A stretch of DNA of 5,298 bases from Deltaproteobacteria bacterium (GCA_019307545.1 JAFDJI010000311.1:1-5298); one strand, 5' to 3'; positions 1-5,298 are shown, counted from the stretch's first letter. A program made the numbers and translations. The notes: a model not told the origin generated them from the letters alone.

Positions 1-1
1 G

Positions 2-1078
2 AACACCACCCAGGAGAGCACCGAGCGCCTCGGCCACCTGCACTGGTTGGTCGGCAAGAAGCTCTTCGACGCCACCTCCGCCACCGTCGGCGACCTGGTC
101 GCGGTGGCCAAGCTGAAGGGCACCCGCACCGGCGACACCCTTTGCGACGCGAAGGCGGACGAAGTCCTGCTGCCCGGTTTCGAAATCCCACCGCCCATGA
201 GCATCTTCATCGTCAAGCCGGCGACCCGGCGAGATGAGGACCGCATGCGCGACGCCCTGGCCAAGATCTCGACCGAGGACCCGGCCTTCGTCATCGGCCA
301 GGACGGCCTGACCAAGGAGAACACCGTCTCCGGCCAATCGCAGAGCCACATCGAGCTGAGCCTGCAGAAACTGTCCCGCAAGTACAAGGTGAACGTCACC
401 ACCGAGATCCCGCCGGTGCCGTACCGGGAGACCATCCGCTCCTCGATCGAGGTGGAGGGAAAACACAAGAAACAGACCGGTGGACGTGGCCAGTTCGGTG
501 TCGCGTTCCTCCGCATCGAGCCCCTTCCACGCAATGGCGGGTTCGAGTTCAAGAACGCGATCCGGGGTGGCTCCATCCCTCGCCAGTACATCCCGGCCGT
601 GGAGAAGGGAATCGTCAGCGCGATGGAGCGTGGTGTGCTCGCCGGGTACCCGGTCCAAGACCTCAAGGTCACAGTCTACGACGGCAAGTTCCACGCGGTC
701 GACAGCTCGGAGGCGGCCTTCACGATGGCTGGCTCCAAGGGCTTCAAGGCTGGGTTCCTGCATTGCAGCCCCATCCTCCTCGAGCCCATCGTGAGAATGA
801 CCATCATCTGCCCCGAAGACTCCGTGGGCGACGTGATGGGCGACATGGGAGGCCGGCGCGGTCGGCTACAGAACACCGACTACCGCGGGTCCCGTGCCGT
901 CGTCAGCGCCATCGTCCCGCTCGCCGAGGTCCAGACCTACGGCGCCGACCTCCGCGCCATGACCCAGGGCAAGGGCACCTTCATCATGGAACTCGAAGGC
1001 TACGAAGAGGTCCCGGGGAACCTCCAGGAGAAGATCATCGCCGCCTCCGCCCGGAAAGGTGAGGACGACGACGACTAG
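2..1078 (+). CDS. Elongation factor G family protein, C-terminal part (5' end outside the window)
   Basis: Translational GTPase of the EF-G family, which in canonical members drives tRNA-mRNA translocation on the ribosome. The frame is open from base 2 to a TAG at 1076-1078, giving 358 visible residues; a typical EF-G has about 690-700, so the G domain and the start of domain II are missing. Visible in order: the end of domain II (VAKLKGTRTGDTLCD), domain III from about residue 66 (ISTEDPAF, then GQSQSHIE), domain IV from about 141 (TGGRGQFG, RGGSIPRQYIPAVEKG, VLAGYP, FHAVDSSE) and domain V from about 260 (LLEPIVR, GDMGGRRG, LRAMTQGKGTF, YEEVP). The domain IV histidine (matching His583 of E. 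coli EF-G) is present in FHAVDSS. Domain III has GQSQSHIE where canonical EF-G has GMGELHLD, and the protein ends in an acidic GEDDDD tail. These differences suggest an EF-G2-like paralogue rather than the main FusA, so no symbol is given. Family very sure, subfamily moderate. Confidence 0.95.
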   Translation, partial: NTTQESTERLGHLHWLVGKKLFDATSATVGDLVAVAKLKGTRTGDTLCDAKADEVLLPGFEIPPPMSIFIVKPATRRDEDRMRDALAKISTEDPAFVIGQDGLTKENTVSGQSQSHIELSLQKLSRKYKVNVTTEIPPVPYRETIRSSIEVEGKHKKQTGGRGQFGVAFLRIEPLPRNGGFEFKNAIRGGSIPRQYIPAVEKGIVSAMERGVLAGYPVQDLKVTVYDGKFHAVDSSEAAFTMAGSKGFKAGFLHCSPILLEPIVRMTIICPEDSVGDVMGDMGGRRGRLQNTDYRGSRAVVSAIVPLAEVQTYGADLRAMTQGKGTFIMELEGYEEVPGNLQEKIIAASARKGEDDDD

Positions 1079-1082
1079 CGAA

Positions 1083-1116
1083 TTGACGGGCGGGCACTCT
1101 CTGAGGTGGGTAGAAT
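1083..1116 (+). promoter_or_regulatory. Possible promoter for the caspase-like/lipoprotein pair
   Basis: The 65-bp gap between the EF-G stop and the next gene contains TTGACG (1083-1088) and TAGAAT (1111-1116). Each resembles a housekeeping-sigma hexamer, and TAGAAT lies about 27 bases before the chosen ATG, which would give a short leader of about 20 nt. The spacer is 22 bp, well beyond the usual 16-18, so the two boxes probably do not work together in the standard way. TAGAAT may act alone or with an activator. No clear terminator hairpin follows the EF-G gene, so read-through is also possible. Confidence 0.3.
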
Positions 1117-1143
1117 CAAGCTGCCCTCTCCTCGGGGTTGCCC

Positions 1144-2550
1144 ATGCCCGGACACAGCCGCAGACACTCTGAAGAAGCTCCCACCGGAAGCACCTCCTCG
1201 TCCACCGGGACGGAGAGCGCGTCGAACCCGGCGCTCGCCGACATGAGCGAGGGCCCCGGCACCGAGGCGGGTGAGGGCACCGGGGAGGAGAGCGTCCTCG
1301 GCCCGATGATGTCCAGCTGGAAACCCGACGTGGAGCCGGAGTGGTCGAAGACCGAAGCCAAGTCGATCCAGCGACAGCTGAAACGGCTCGGACTGTACAA
1401 GCTGGGCATCGACGGCGCCATCGGCAAGGGCAGCAAGGCCGGGCTGGTGGAGGCGTTTGGGAGCGACGAGTGGCGCATGCTGGGCGCCGCAGACGTCCTC
1501 ACCAAGCTGAAGGCCGCAAAGACGCCCAAGTCCAAGGCCGACAAGTACCGCTACGGCGAGATGTTCAAGGACGGGGTGCTCGATCTCACCATCGGCATCG
1601 GCTACGACGAGGATGATAACCATCTCGACGCCATCCTCGGCTTCGAGGAGGTCCTCGCTGCCCGAGACTTCGAACCCAATGCCGGCGCACGGGCCGCGGA
1701 GTTGTACACCCAGGCGGGTCGCACCGTAGAGAAAGCCGACTTCGGGCAGTACTACGTGAAGGAAAACGCGCTCATGTACACCCCGCCCGTGGGGGGCCCC
1801 CCAAGGCCGATCCACGCCGTGGTGCGCCTGGTGTTCAGCCACGACGGCAAGGAAGGCAAGAAGGCGGCGGACGCCTTCAAGGAGGGCATGGCCGAGTCGG
1901 ATGTCGCCTACTACTCGGGCCACGGTCGATACGGCTCGGGGCCGGACTTCGACCGCAACATGACCTTCGACCTCAAGGACGCCGAAGGCAACGTGGAGCA
2001 GCACATCGAGGACTACACGGTCCTCAAGAAGGTCCTCGCCAAGGAGGGCAAGGCGAGGAGCCGCGGCCCGTGGGCCCAATTCATGTGGCGGGTGAACAAG
2101 AAGCGCATCGAGGTGAACGGGGACAACGAGGGCAACGTGTTCCTCAACCCCAAGAACAAGCACAGCAAGGAGTTCGGGGCCCGGCTGATGTACTGGAACC
2201 TCGAGCGAACCGGCAAGGGGGCGAAGCTCCAGACCGGCAAGGATGGGCCTCTGGACAAGGCGCTCGACAGCGAGGAGGCGCGCAAGTACCGGATAGTGGT
2301 GTTCGATGGTTGCCGCACCAAGGACTACCTGACGGCCGTCCGTGGCACGCCCGGCATGAAGAAGGACACCACGGACATTGCAGCCACCAGGCGGTCCGTG
2401 GACTGGGGCGACGAGGCGAACACCCTGGCCGAGTTCCTGGACGGGATCATCGGTCAGCAGAGCAAGGAGTCCATCATCAAGGACATGGACTCCAAGCAGA
2501 GCCCTAGCAAGAAAGGGGGCAAATGGGGCGGCGCCTACGGCAGCTACTGA
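1144..2550 (+). CDS. Peptidoglycan-binding-like protein with predicted caspase-fold (clan CD) peptidase domain
   Basis: No characterised homologue is recognised. Residues 1-65 are Ser/Thr/Gly/Glu-rich and probably disordered, with no signal peptide or membrane segment. Residues about 68-125 resemble a peptidoglycan-binding domain: SIQRQLKRLG (from 74), then GIDGAIGKGS (88-97), matching the pattern LQ-L-LG...G-IDG-G. The C-terminal half reads like a caspase-type fold: strand and helix from 147 (DLTIGIGYDEDDNHLD), a strand at AVVRLVFSHDG, then DVAYYSGHGRYG with His260, and YRIVVFDGCRTKDY with Cys390. In clan CD peptidases a His after a hydrophobic strand (GHG) and a Cys after another (D-x-C) form the catalytic dyad. 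The 129 residues between them are more than usual and imply a large charged insertion. ATG 1144 is preferred over an in-frame TTG at 1138, which has GGGG immediately against it; the ATG's own Shine-Dalgarno is weak (GGGG, 6 nt away). The 3' end overlaps the next gene by 28 nt. The gene is confident; the peptidase call is inference from motifs. Confidence 0.85.
   Translation: MPGHSRRHSEEAPTGSTSSSTGTESASNPALADMSEGPGTEAGEGTGEESVLGPMMSSWKPDVEPEWSKTEAKSIQRQLKRLGLYKLGIDGAIGKGSKAGLVEAFGSDEWRMLGAADVLTKLKAAKTPKSKADKYRYGEMFKDGVLDLTIGIGYDEDDNHLDAILGFEEVLAARDFEPNAGARAAELYTQAGRTVEKADFGQYYVKENALMYTPPVGGPPRPIHAVVRLVFSHDGKEGKKAADAFKEGMAESDVAYYSGHGRYGSGPDFDRNMTFDLKDAEGNVEQHIEDYTVLKKVLAKEGKARSRGPWAQFMWRVNKKRIEVNGDNEGNVFLNPKNKHSKEFGARLMYWNLERTGKGAKLQTGKDGPLDKALDSEEARKYRIVVFDGCRTKDYLTAVRGTPGMKKDTTDIAATRRSVDWGDEANTLAEFLDGIIGQQSKESIIKDMDSKQSPSKKGGKWGGAYGSY
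2512..2519 (+). promoter_or_regulatory. Strong Shine-Dalgarno of the HEAT-repeat lipoprotein, inside the upstream gene
   Basis: AAAGGGGG precedes the ATG at 2523; the AAAGG core ends 6 nt before the start. It lies within the last codons of the caspase-like gene (encoding KKGGK). This site decides in favour of the overlapping start at 2523 and suggests that ribosomes finishing the upstream gene help start the downstream one. Confidence 0.7.
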
Positions 2551-3182
2551 GTGGGCTCCCCTCCCTCCTGCTCGGCGTCCTGCTGGCCGCTGGATGCCCC
2601 GCTGTTACCAGGGCATCCCCCGATTTGGAGTCTTCATCCATGAAGTACGAAAAGGCGATCGCGCTGTTGGACTCCCCCGACACCTGGTGCCAGGGCGCGA
2701 AGAAGCTGGTCCGGCTGGGAGACCGCGCCGCAGTGCTGCCCATGCTGCGCGCCTACGAGTCGCGGGCCGAGGCCGACAAGCTGTGTCTGCTCGACGCCAT
2801 GGAGGAGTTGGGGGCCTCGTCGCTTTCCCATGAGCTCTTCGAGGCCACCGGAGCCGATGAGCGGCGGATGGCGGTGCACCTGATGGAGCTGTTCTTCGAT
2901 GACAGCCATCTCCCATACCTGGAGCTGGCGGCGGTCGACGAGGATGACAAGGTGCGGCGCCAGGGGCTCCGCTCCGTCGCAACCCAGCGCCAGACGCCGG
3001 CGTGGGAAGCCACCATGATCCGGCTGCTCGACGCGGAGCGGGTGGACACCCGCGGCGAGGCGGTGACCAGCCTGGCGCGTCGACGCACCGACACGGCCAG
3101 GGAGGCGCTGCGCCGCCGGCTGGAGGTGGAAACCGACCCGGCGCTGCGGGAGCGCCTCGCCGAGGCCATCGTTAGCGACTAG
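2523..3182 (+). CDS. HEAT-like repeat lipoprotein
   Basis: A 219-residue predicted lipoprotein. The N-terminus is a typical type II signal peptide: basic MGRRLR, a leucine-rich core (residues 8-21) and the lipobox LAAGC with Cys25 as lipidation site, so it should be anchored to a membrane facing the periplasm, or moved to the outer membrane. From about residue 41 to the end it is made of paired amphipathic helices of roughly 30 residues, of the HEAT type: AKKLVRLGDRAAVLPMLRAY, then DEDDKVRRQGLRSVA, then DTRGEAVTSLARRRTDTA, ending DPALRERLAEAIVSD. About five units are visible. HEAT repeats are protein-binding scaffolds with no catalytic residues, so a partner-binding role is inferred. The start overlaps the upstream gene by 28 nt, pointing to co-expression with the caspase-like protein. 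An internal ATG at 2640 (Met40) with GGAG 9 nt upstream could yield a form without the signal. The gene converges with and overlaps the next one by 11 bp. Confidence 0.88.
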   Translation: MGRRLRQLLSGLPSLLLGVLLAAGCPAVTRASPDLESSSMKYEKAIALLDSPDTWCQGAKKLVRLGDRAAVLPMLRAYESRAEADKLCLLDAMEELGASSLSHELFEATGADERRMAVHLMELFFDDSHLPYLELAAVDEDDKVRRQGLRSVATQRQTPAWEATMIRLLDAERVDTRGEAVTSLARRRTDTAREALRRRLEVETDPALRERLAEAIVSD

Positions 3183-4452
3183 TTCGCTCGATGACCACGT
3201 GCGCGCCGCCCTCCTCAAGGCGGACCGCGGTCGTCATGGGGCGGTCGGCGGTCCACCAGGGGGCCTCTGGCTGGAGGGCGACCCGGGGGCCGTCCTCCTC
3301 CCACCAGGCCTCGAGGGTGCCCACCGCCAGGTTCTCCTGGCCGTTGATGTCGATGACGTAGCGGCTGACGTGCCGACCCTCGAAGGGGCACCGGAGGTCT
3401 GGGAGGGCGGGTTCGAGTTGCAGGTGCATCACCGGGTTGGCGCGCCCCCACTGCCAGACGTCGGCGGAGAGTAGCTCCCAGGCATCCCCGTGGACGCCGA
3501 ACCGGTAGTGGAGCACCCGCAGGTCGTCCCGCTGGTACGCGTCCAGGTATCGGTCCGTCCGCGACACCTCCCAGGTGCGACGGATGCGGTCACCGCTCAG
3601 CACCGTATGGGTGGTGGTGAAGGCGGGTTGCGCGCGACTGTCGATGCGGGCCATTCCCGCGTCCGCCGCCTCGGGGGGCACGCTCCCCACCACCTCCCGC
3701 GCGTCGGGCTCCACCTCCCAGGGAGCGCCCGCCTCCTGGAAGATGTCCGCAACGGCCAAGCCTCCCTGGGCCTGCGCGAGCACCATGCGGAACGGAACCA
3801 GCCCCGCGAGGCGCGATATCCGCTGCTTCTTGCCATCGATGGTGACCGAAGCGCGACGACCGAACCTGCGTTCCGAGACATCGACGGCGGCCAGCACCGC
3901 GTCCCGCGAGTGGCCGAAGGTGGACCCGTTGCGTTTGCGCTGTAGGAGGTCGGGGGGCTTGCCGGCGTAGGTGACCTCGACCGGCTCGCCATCGATGTTC
4001 TCGTACCGGATGGACAGGTCCAGCCACTCGGCGGTCGAGGCATCCTCGACTTCCAGCGGCCAGGCCTTTCGCCGCACCGGGATCTCGGGGATCCATGACT
4101 GGATGTCATCGATATCGGCGACGATGGTCTGCTCCATCGTGCCTTCACGGGCGTCCTTCGCCAGCCACACCGGACCCCGGGGCGTACGCAGCATCGCGTA
4201 CTCGTGCATGTTCCAGTCCGGGTGACGGGTCACGATGACCAGGTCGAGGTCGTAGGCCGCACCCCACACCTGGACCGGCAGCACCGGAAACGTCACCACG
4301 GGCTCGCCGGTATAGGTGGCAGTCGACGGCTCCTCGCTCGCCCAGCCCCTGGACCGCTCCCAACCGGTGAGCACCGGTGATTGGGGGAGCATCTCCCGGA
4401 TGCCGCACCCGGCGAGGAGTACGGAGAACATCAGCCAAGGCCACCCACGCAT
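3172..4452 (-). CDS. Uncharacterised lipoprotein of unknown family
   Basis: A 426-residue predicted lipoprotein that I do not recognise. The ATG at 4452-4450 starts a compact type II signal peptide, MRGWPWLMFSVLLAGC, with lipobox LLAGC and Cys16. It is preceded by AAGAGGG with a 6-nt gap, a good ribosome binding site. The frame stays open 18 codons further upstream, but that extension would bury the signal peptide and is rejected. The mature part is rich in beta-strand-like segments and aromatic residues (VQVWGAAYDLDLVIVTRH, LDLSIRYENIDGEPVEVTYAG, WELLSADVWQWGR, LEAWWEEDGPRVAL). It has no transmembrane helix after the signal and no catalytic motif I can name. A beta-rich periplasmic or outer-membrane-anchored protein is the most that can be inferred. 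It is transcribed divergently from thiG across a 96-bp gap and converges with the HEAT-repeat lipoprotein, so it is probably its own unit. The coding call rests on the signal peptide, ribosome site and length. Confidence 0.85.
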   Translation of the reverse strand: MRGWPWLMFSVLLAGCGIREMLPQSPVLTGWERSRGWASEEPSTATYTGEPVVTFPVLPVQVWGAAYDLDLVIVTRHPDWNMHEYAMLRTPRGPVWLAKDAREGTMEQTIVADIDDIQSWIPEIPVRRKAWPLEVEDASTAEWLDLSIRYENIDGEPVEVTYAGKPPDLLQRKRNGSTFGHSRDAVLAAVDVSERRFGRRASVTIDGKKQRISRLAGLVPFRMVLAQAQGGLAVADIFQEAGAPWEVEPDAREVVGSVPPEAADAGMARIDSRAQPAFTTTHTVLSGDRIRRTWEVSRTDRYLDAYQRDDLRVLHYRFGVHGDAWELLSADVWQWGRANPVMHLQLEPALPDLRCPFEGRHVSRYVIDINGQENLAVGTLEAWWEEDGPRVALQPEAPWWTADRPMTTAVRLEEGGAHVVIERTSR

Positions 4453-4458
4453 CGCGGT

Positions 4459-4465
4459 CCCTCTT
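4459..4465 (-). promoter_or_regulatory. Shine-Dalgarno of the unknown lipoprotein gene
   Basis: Read on the minus strand this is AAGAGGG, followed by the 6-nt spacer ACCGCG and the ATG at 4452. It selects the signal-peptide start over the longer frame. It also forms one arm of an inverted repeat (4459-4478), so the site could be masked in the transcript or overlap a bound protein. Confidence 0.65.
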
Positions 4466-4478
4466 GGTGACCAGAGGG
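4459..4478. repeat. Inverted repeat in the divergent gap, next to the lipoprotein start
   Basis: CCCTC (4459-4463) and TGGT (4465-4468) pair with ACCA (4470-4473) and GAGGG (4474-4478): nine pairs around a single central G, with one unpaired T at 4464. It could be a protein-binding operator, or a hairpin in the lipoprotein leader RNA that holds the ribosome site. G+C-rich intergenic DNA produces such repeats by chance, so function is unproven. Confidence 0.45.
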
Positions 4479-4480
4479 TA

Positions 4481-4494
4481 ACCCCTGCCGGGGT
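4481..4494. repeat. Short perfect inverted repeat (ACCCC-TGCC-GGGGT)
   Basis: Five base pairs close a four-base loop. It lies right after the larger inverted repeat, in the centre of the 96-bp gap between two divergent genes. It has no T-run, so it is not a classical intrinsic terminator. It may be an operator half of a compound site, or chance. Confidence 0.35.
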
Positions 4495-4503
4495 CGACGC
4501 CGC

Positions 4504-4548
4504 CACCCCCGGGTCTTATGGCCTGCGGTCTGGGGGTGTGAGGACACC
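4504..4548 (+). promoter_or_regulatory. thiG leader with two mutually exclusive stems around the ribosome binding site
   Basis: The thiG Shine-Dalgarno is GAGG at 4540-4543, 5 nt before the ATG. It is exactly the loop of a small hairpin: GGTGT (4535-4539) pairs with ACACC (4544-4548). An upstream arm CACCCCC (4504-4510) can pair instead with GGGGGTG (4532-4538), sharing bases 4535-4538 with the small hairpin, so only one stem can form at a time. No TPP riboswitch (THI-box) core motif is visible in the gap. The pairings are seen directly; any regulatory switch is inference. Confidence 0.35.
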
Positions 4549-5298
4549 ATGCTGCAGATCGGGGACCTGAAACTGAAGTCCAGGCTCATCCTGGGGACCG
4601 GCAAGTACGCGGACTTCGAGCTCATGCGGGCCTGCCACCGCGCATCCGGAACCGGGATGGTCACCCTGGCCGTCCGTCGGGTGGACCTCGACGCCCCCGC
4701 CGGCTCGGACATCCTGGAGTGGATCGACCGCGATTCCATGCACCTGTTGCCCAACACCGCCGGGTGCTACACGCCCGAGGACGCGGTGATCACCGCGCAA
4801 CTAGCCCGAGAGGCGCTGGGGACGAGCCTCATCAAGCTCGAGGTCATCGGGGACGATCGCACCCTGTTCCCCGATTCGGAGGGCACCCTGGAGGCGGCAC
4901 GGGTCCTGGTGAGAGAGGGCTTCACCGTCCTTCCGTATTGCAGCGACGACCCGGTCGTGTGCCGGCGTCTCCAGGACCTCGGTTGTGCGGCGGTGATGCC
5001 GCTCGCGGCGCCCATCGGCTCAGGCCTGGGGATCCGGAACCCCTACAACCTGCAGATCATCCTGGAGCAGGCCACAGTGCCGGTAATCGTGGACGCCGGG
5101 GTGGGGACCGCGTCGGACGCCGCCATCGCCATGGAGTTGGGGTGCGACGGGGTGCTGATGAACACCGCCATTGCCGCGGCGAAGGATCCGGTGAAGATGG
5201 CGAAAGCCATGAAGCGGGCGATGCAGGCGGGCCGGTTGGCCTTCGGAGCGGGACGGATCCCCAAGCGGCTGTACGCAACCGCGTCCTCGCCCCTCGAG
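4549..5298 (+). CDS. thiG: Thiazole synthase ThiG (last few codons beyond the window)
   Basis: ThiG makes the thiazole phosphate half of thiamine in the cytoplasm from 1-deoxy-D-xylulose 5-phosphate, the thiocarboxylated sulfur carrier ThiS, and dehydroglycine (from ThiO or ThiH). The 250 visible residues follow the family along their whole length: LILGTGKYADF near the N-terminus, AVRRVDL, LPNTAGCYT, then LIKLEVIGD, in which Lys96 is the Schiff-base lysine and Glu98 the neighbouring acid. AVMPLAAPIGSGLGIRN, VIVDAGVGTASDAA and GVLMNTAIA form the phosphate-binding end of the (beta/alpha)8 barrel. Asp182 in VDAG is also conserved, and these three positions match the numbering known for B. subtilis ThiG exactly. 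The frame is open to the window edge at ASSPLE, close to the usual C-terminus of a protein of about 255-260 residues. The ATG at 4549 has GAGG 5 nt upstream. The gene appears first in its transcription unit; no thiS, thiO or thiE lies upstream within view. Confidence 0.97.
   Translation, partial: MLQIGDLKLKSRLILGTGKYADFELMRACHRASGTGMVTLAVRRVDLDAPAGSDILEWIDRDSMHLLPNTAGCYTPEDAVITAQLAREALGTSLIKLEVIGDDRTLFPDSEGTLEAARVLVREGFTVLPYCSDDPVVCRRLQDLGCAAVMPLAAPIGSGLGIRNPYNLQIILEQATVPVIVDAGVGTASDAAIAMELGCDGVLMNTAIAAAKDPVKMAKAMKRAMQAGRLAFGAGRIPKRLYATASSPLE

Noticed and set aside
1138..1143. TTG start two codons upstream for the caspase-like gene
   Set aside because: The only G-rich stretch abuts the TTG directly, leaving no spacer; the ATG at 1144 is better placed.
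1075..2163. A 362-codon open frame on the minus strand opposite the caspase-like gene
   Set aside because: It mirrors the plus-strand gene's third-position G/C bias, its translation is a Leu/Val/Gly/His-rich sequence with no recognisable motif, and the plus strand has the coherent domains.
2634..3218. Minus-strand open frames opposite the HEAT-repeat lipoprotein
   Set aside because: They are Arg/Pro/Ser-rich, low-complexity shadow translations without ribosome sites; the plus strand has a lipoprotein signal and helical repeats.
3490..3970. Plus-strand open frames opposite the unknown lipoprotein
   Set aside because: No start signals and compositionally skewed; explained by the G+C-rich gene on the minus strand.
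4453..4506. An 18-codon upstream extension of the unknown lipoprotein
   Set aside because: It would place the signal peptide internally and spans the inverted repeats and ribosome site; ATG at 4452 gives a perfect lipoprotein start.
4518..4541. A tiny reading frame (MACGLGV) ending at the thiG ribosome site
   Set aside because: No Shine-Dalgarno precedes it and the peptide has no attenuator-like codon run; most likely chance.
4453..4548. A TPP riboswitch upstream of thiG
   Set aside because: The conserved CTGAGA and the ACCTGATCTGG-like THI-box elements are absent, and the 96-bp gap is barely long enough for promoter plus aptamer.
4767..5278. Minus-strand open frames opposite thiG
   Set aside because: thiG on the plus strand is unmistakable over this whole interval, including its active-site residues.

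Overview
The window is G+C-rich (about two-thirds by eye) bacterial DNA with strong G/C at third codon positions and tightly packed genes. Two of the five genes encode proteins with a signal peptide and lipobox, which fits a diderm. Overall style (an EF-G paralogue, poorly characterised lipoproteins, a peptidoglycan-binding-like protein) suggests a myxobacterium or related deltaproteobacterial lineage. That placement is an impression from reading, not a computed assignment.

Layout. (1) 2-1078, +: the C-terminal half of an elongation factor G family GTPase, cut by the left edge. (2) 1079-1143: a 65-bp gap with a possible promoter (TAGAAT at 1111). (3) 1144-2550, +: a 468-residue protein with a low-complexity N-terminus, a peptidoglycan-binding-like repeat, and a C-terminal region that reads like a caspase-fold (clan CD) peptidase, with a GHG histidine motif and a DGC cysteine motif. 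(4) 2523-3182, +: a 219-residue lipoprotein built from HEAT-like helical repeats; it starts inside gene 3 (28-nt overlap) behind a strong Shine-Dalgarno, so the two look translationally coupled. (5) 3172-4452, -: a 426-residue lipoprotein of unknown family, convergent with gene 4, their 3' ends overlapping by 11 bp. (6) 4453-4548: a 96-bp divergent gap with several inverted repeats. (7) 4549-5298, +: thiG, thiazole synthase, complete except for its last few codons.

EF-G and ThiG are housekeeping genes with clear identity. The interesting part is the pair at 1144-3182: a predicted caspase-like enzyme without a Sec signal peptide, carrying a domain associated with cell-wall binding, coupled to a repeat-rich lipoprotein. 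Whether this is an exported effector with a partner, an internal protease with a membrane-anchored regulator, or something else cannot be decided from sequence alone. A second point of interest is the thiG leader: the ribosome binding site sits in the loop of a small hairpin whose 5' arm could instead pair with an upstream C-rich segment. No RNA genes, CRISPR arrays, insertion sequences or attachment sites were seen.
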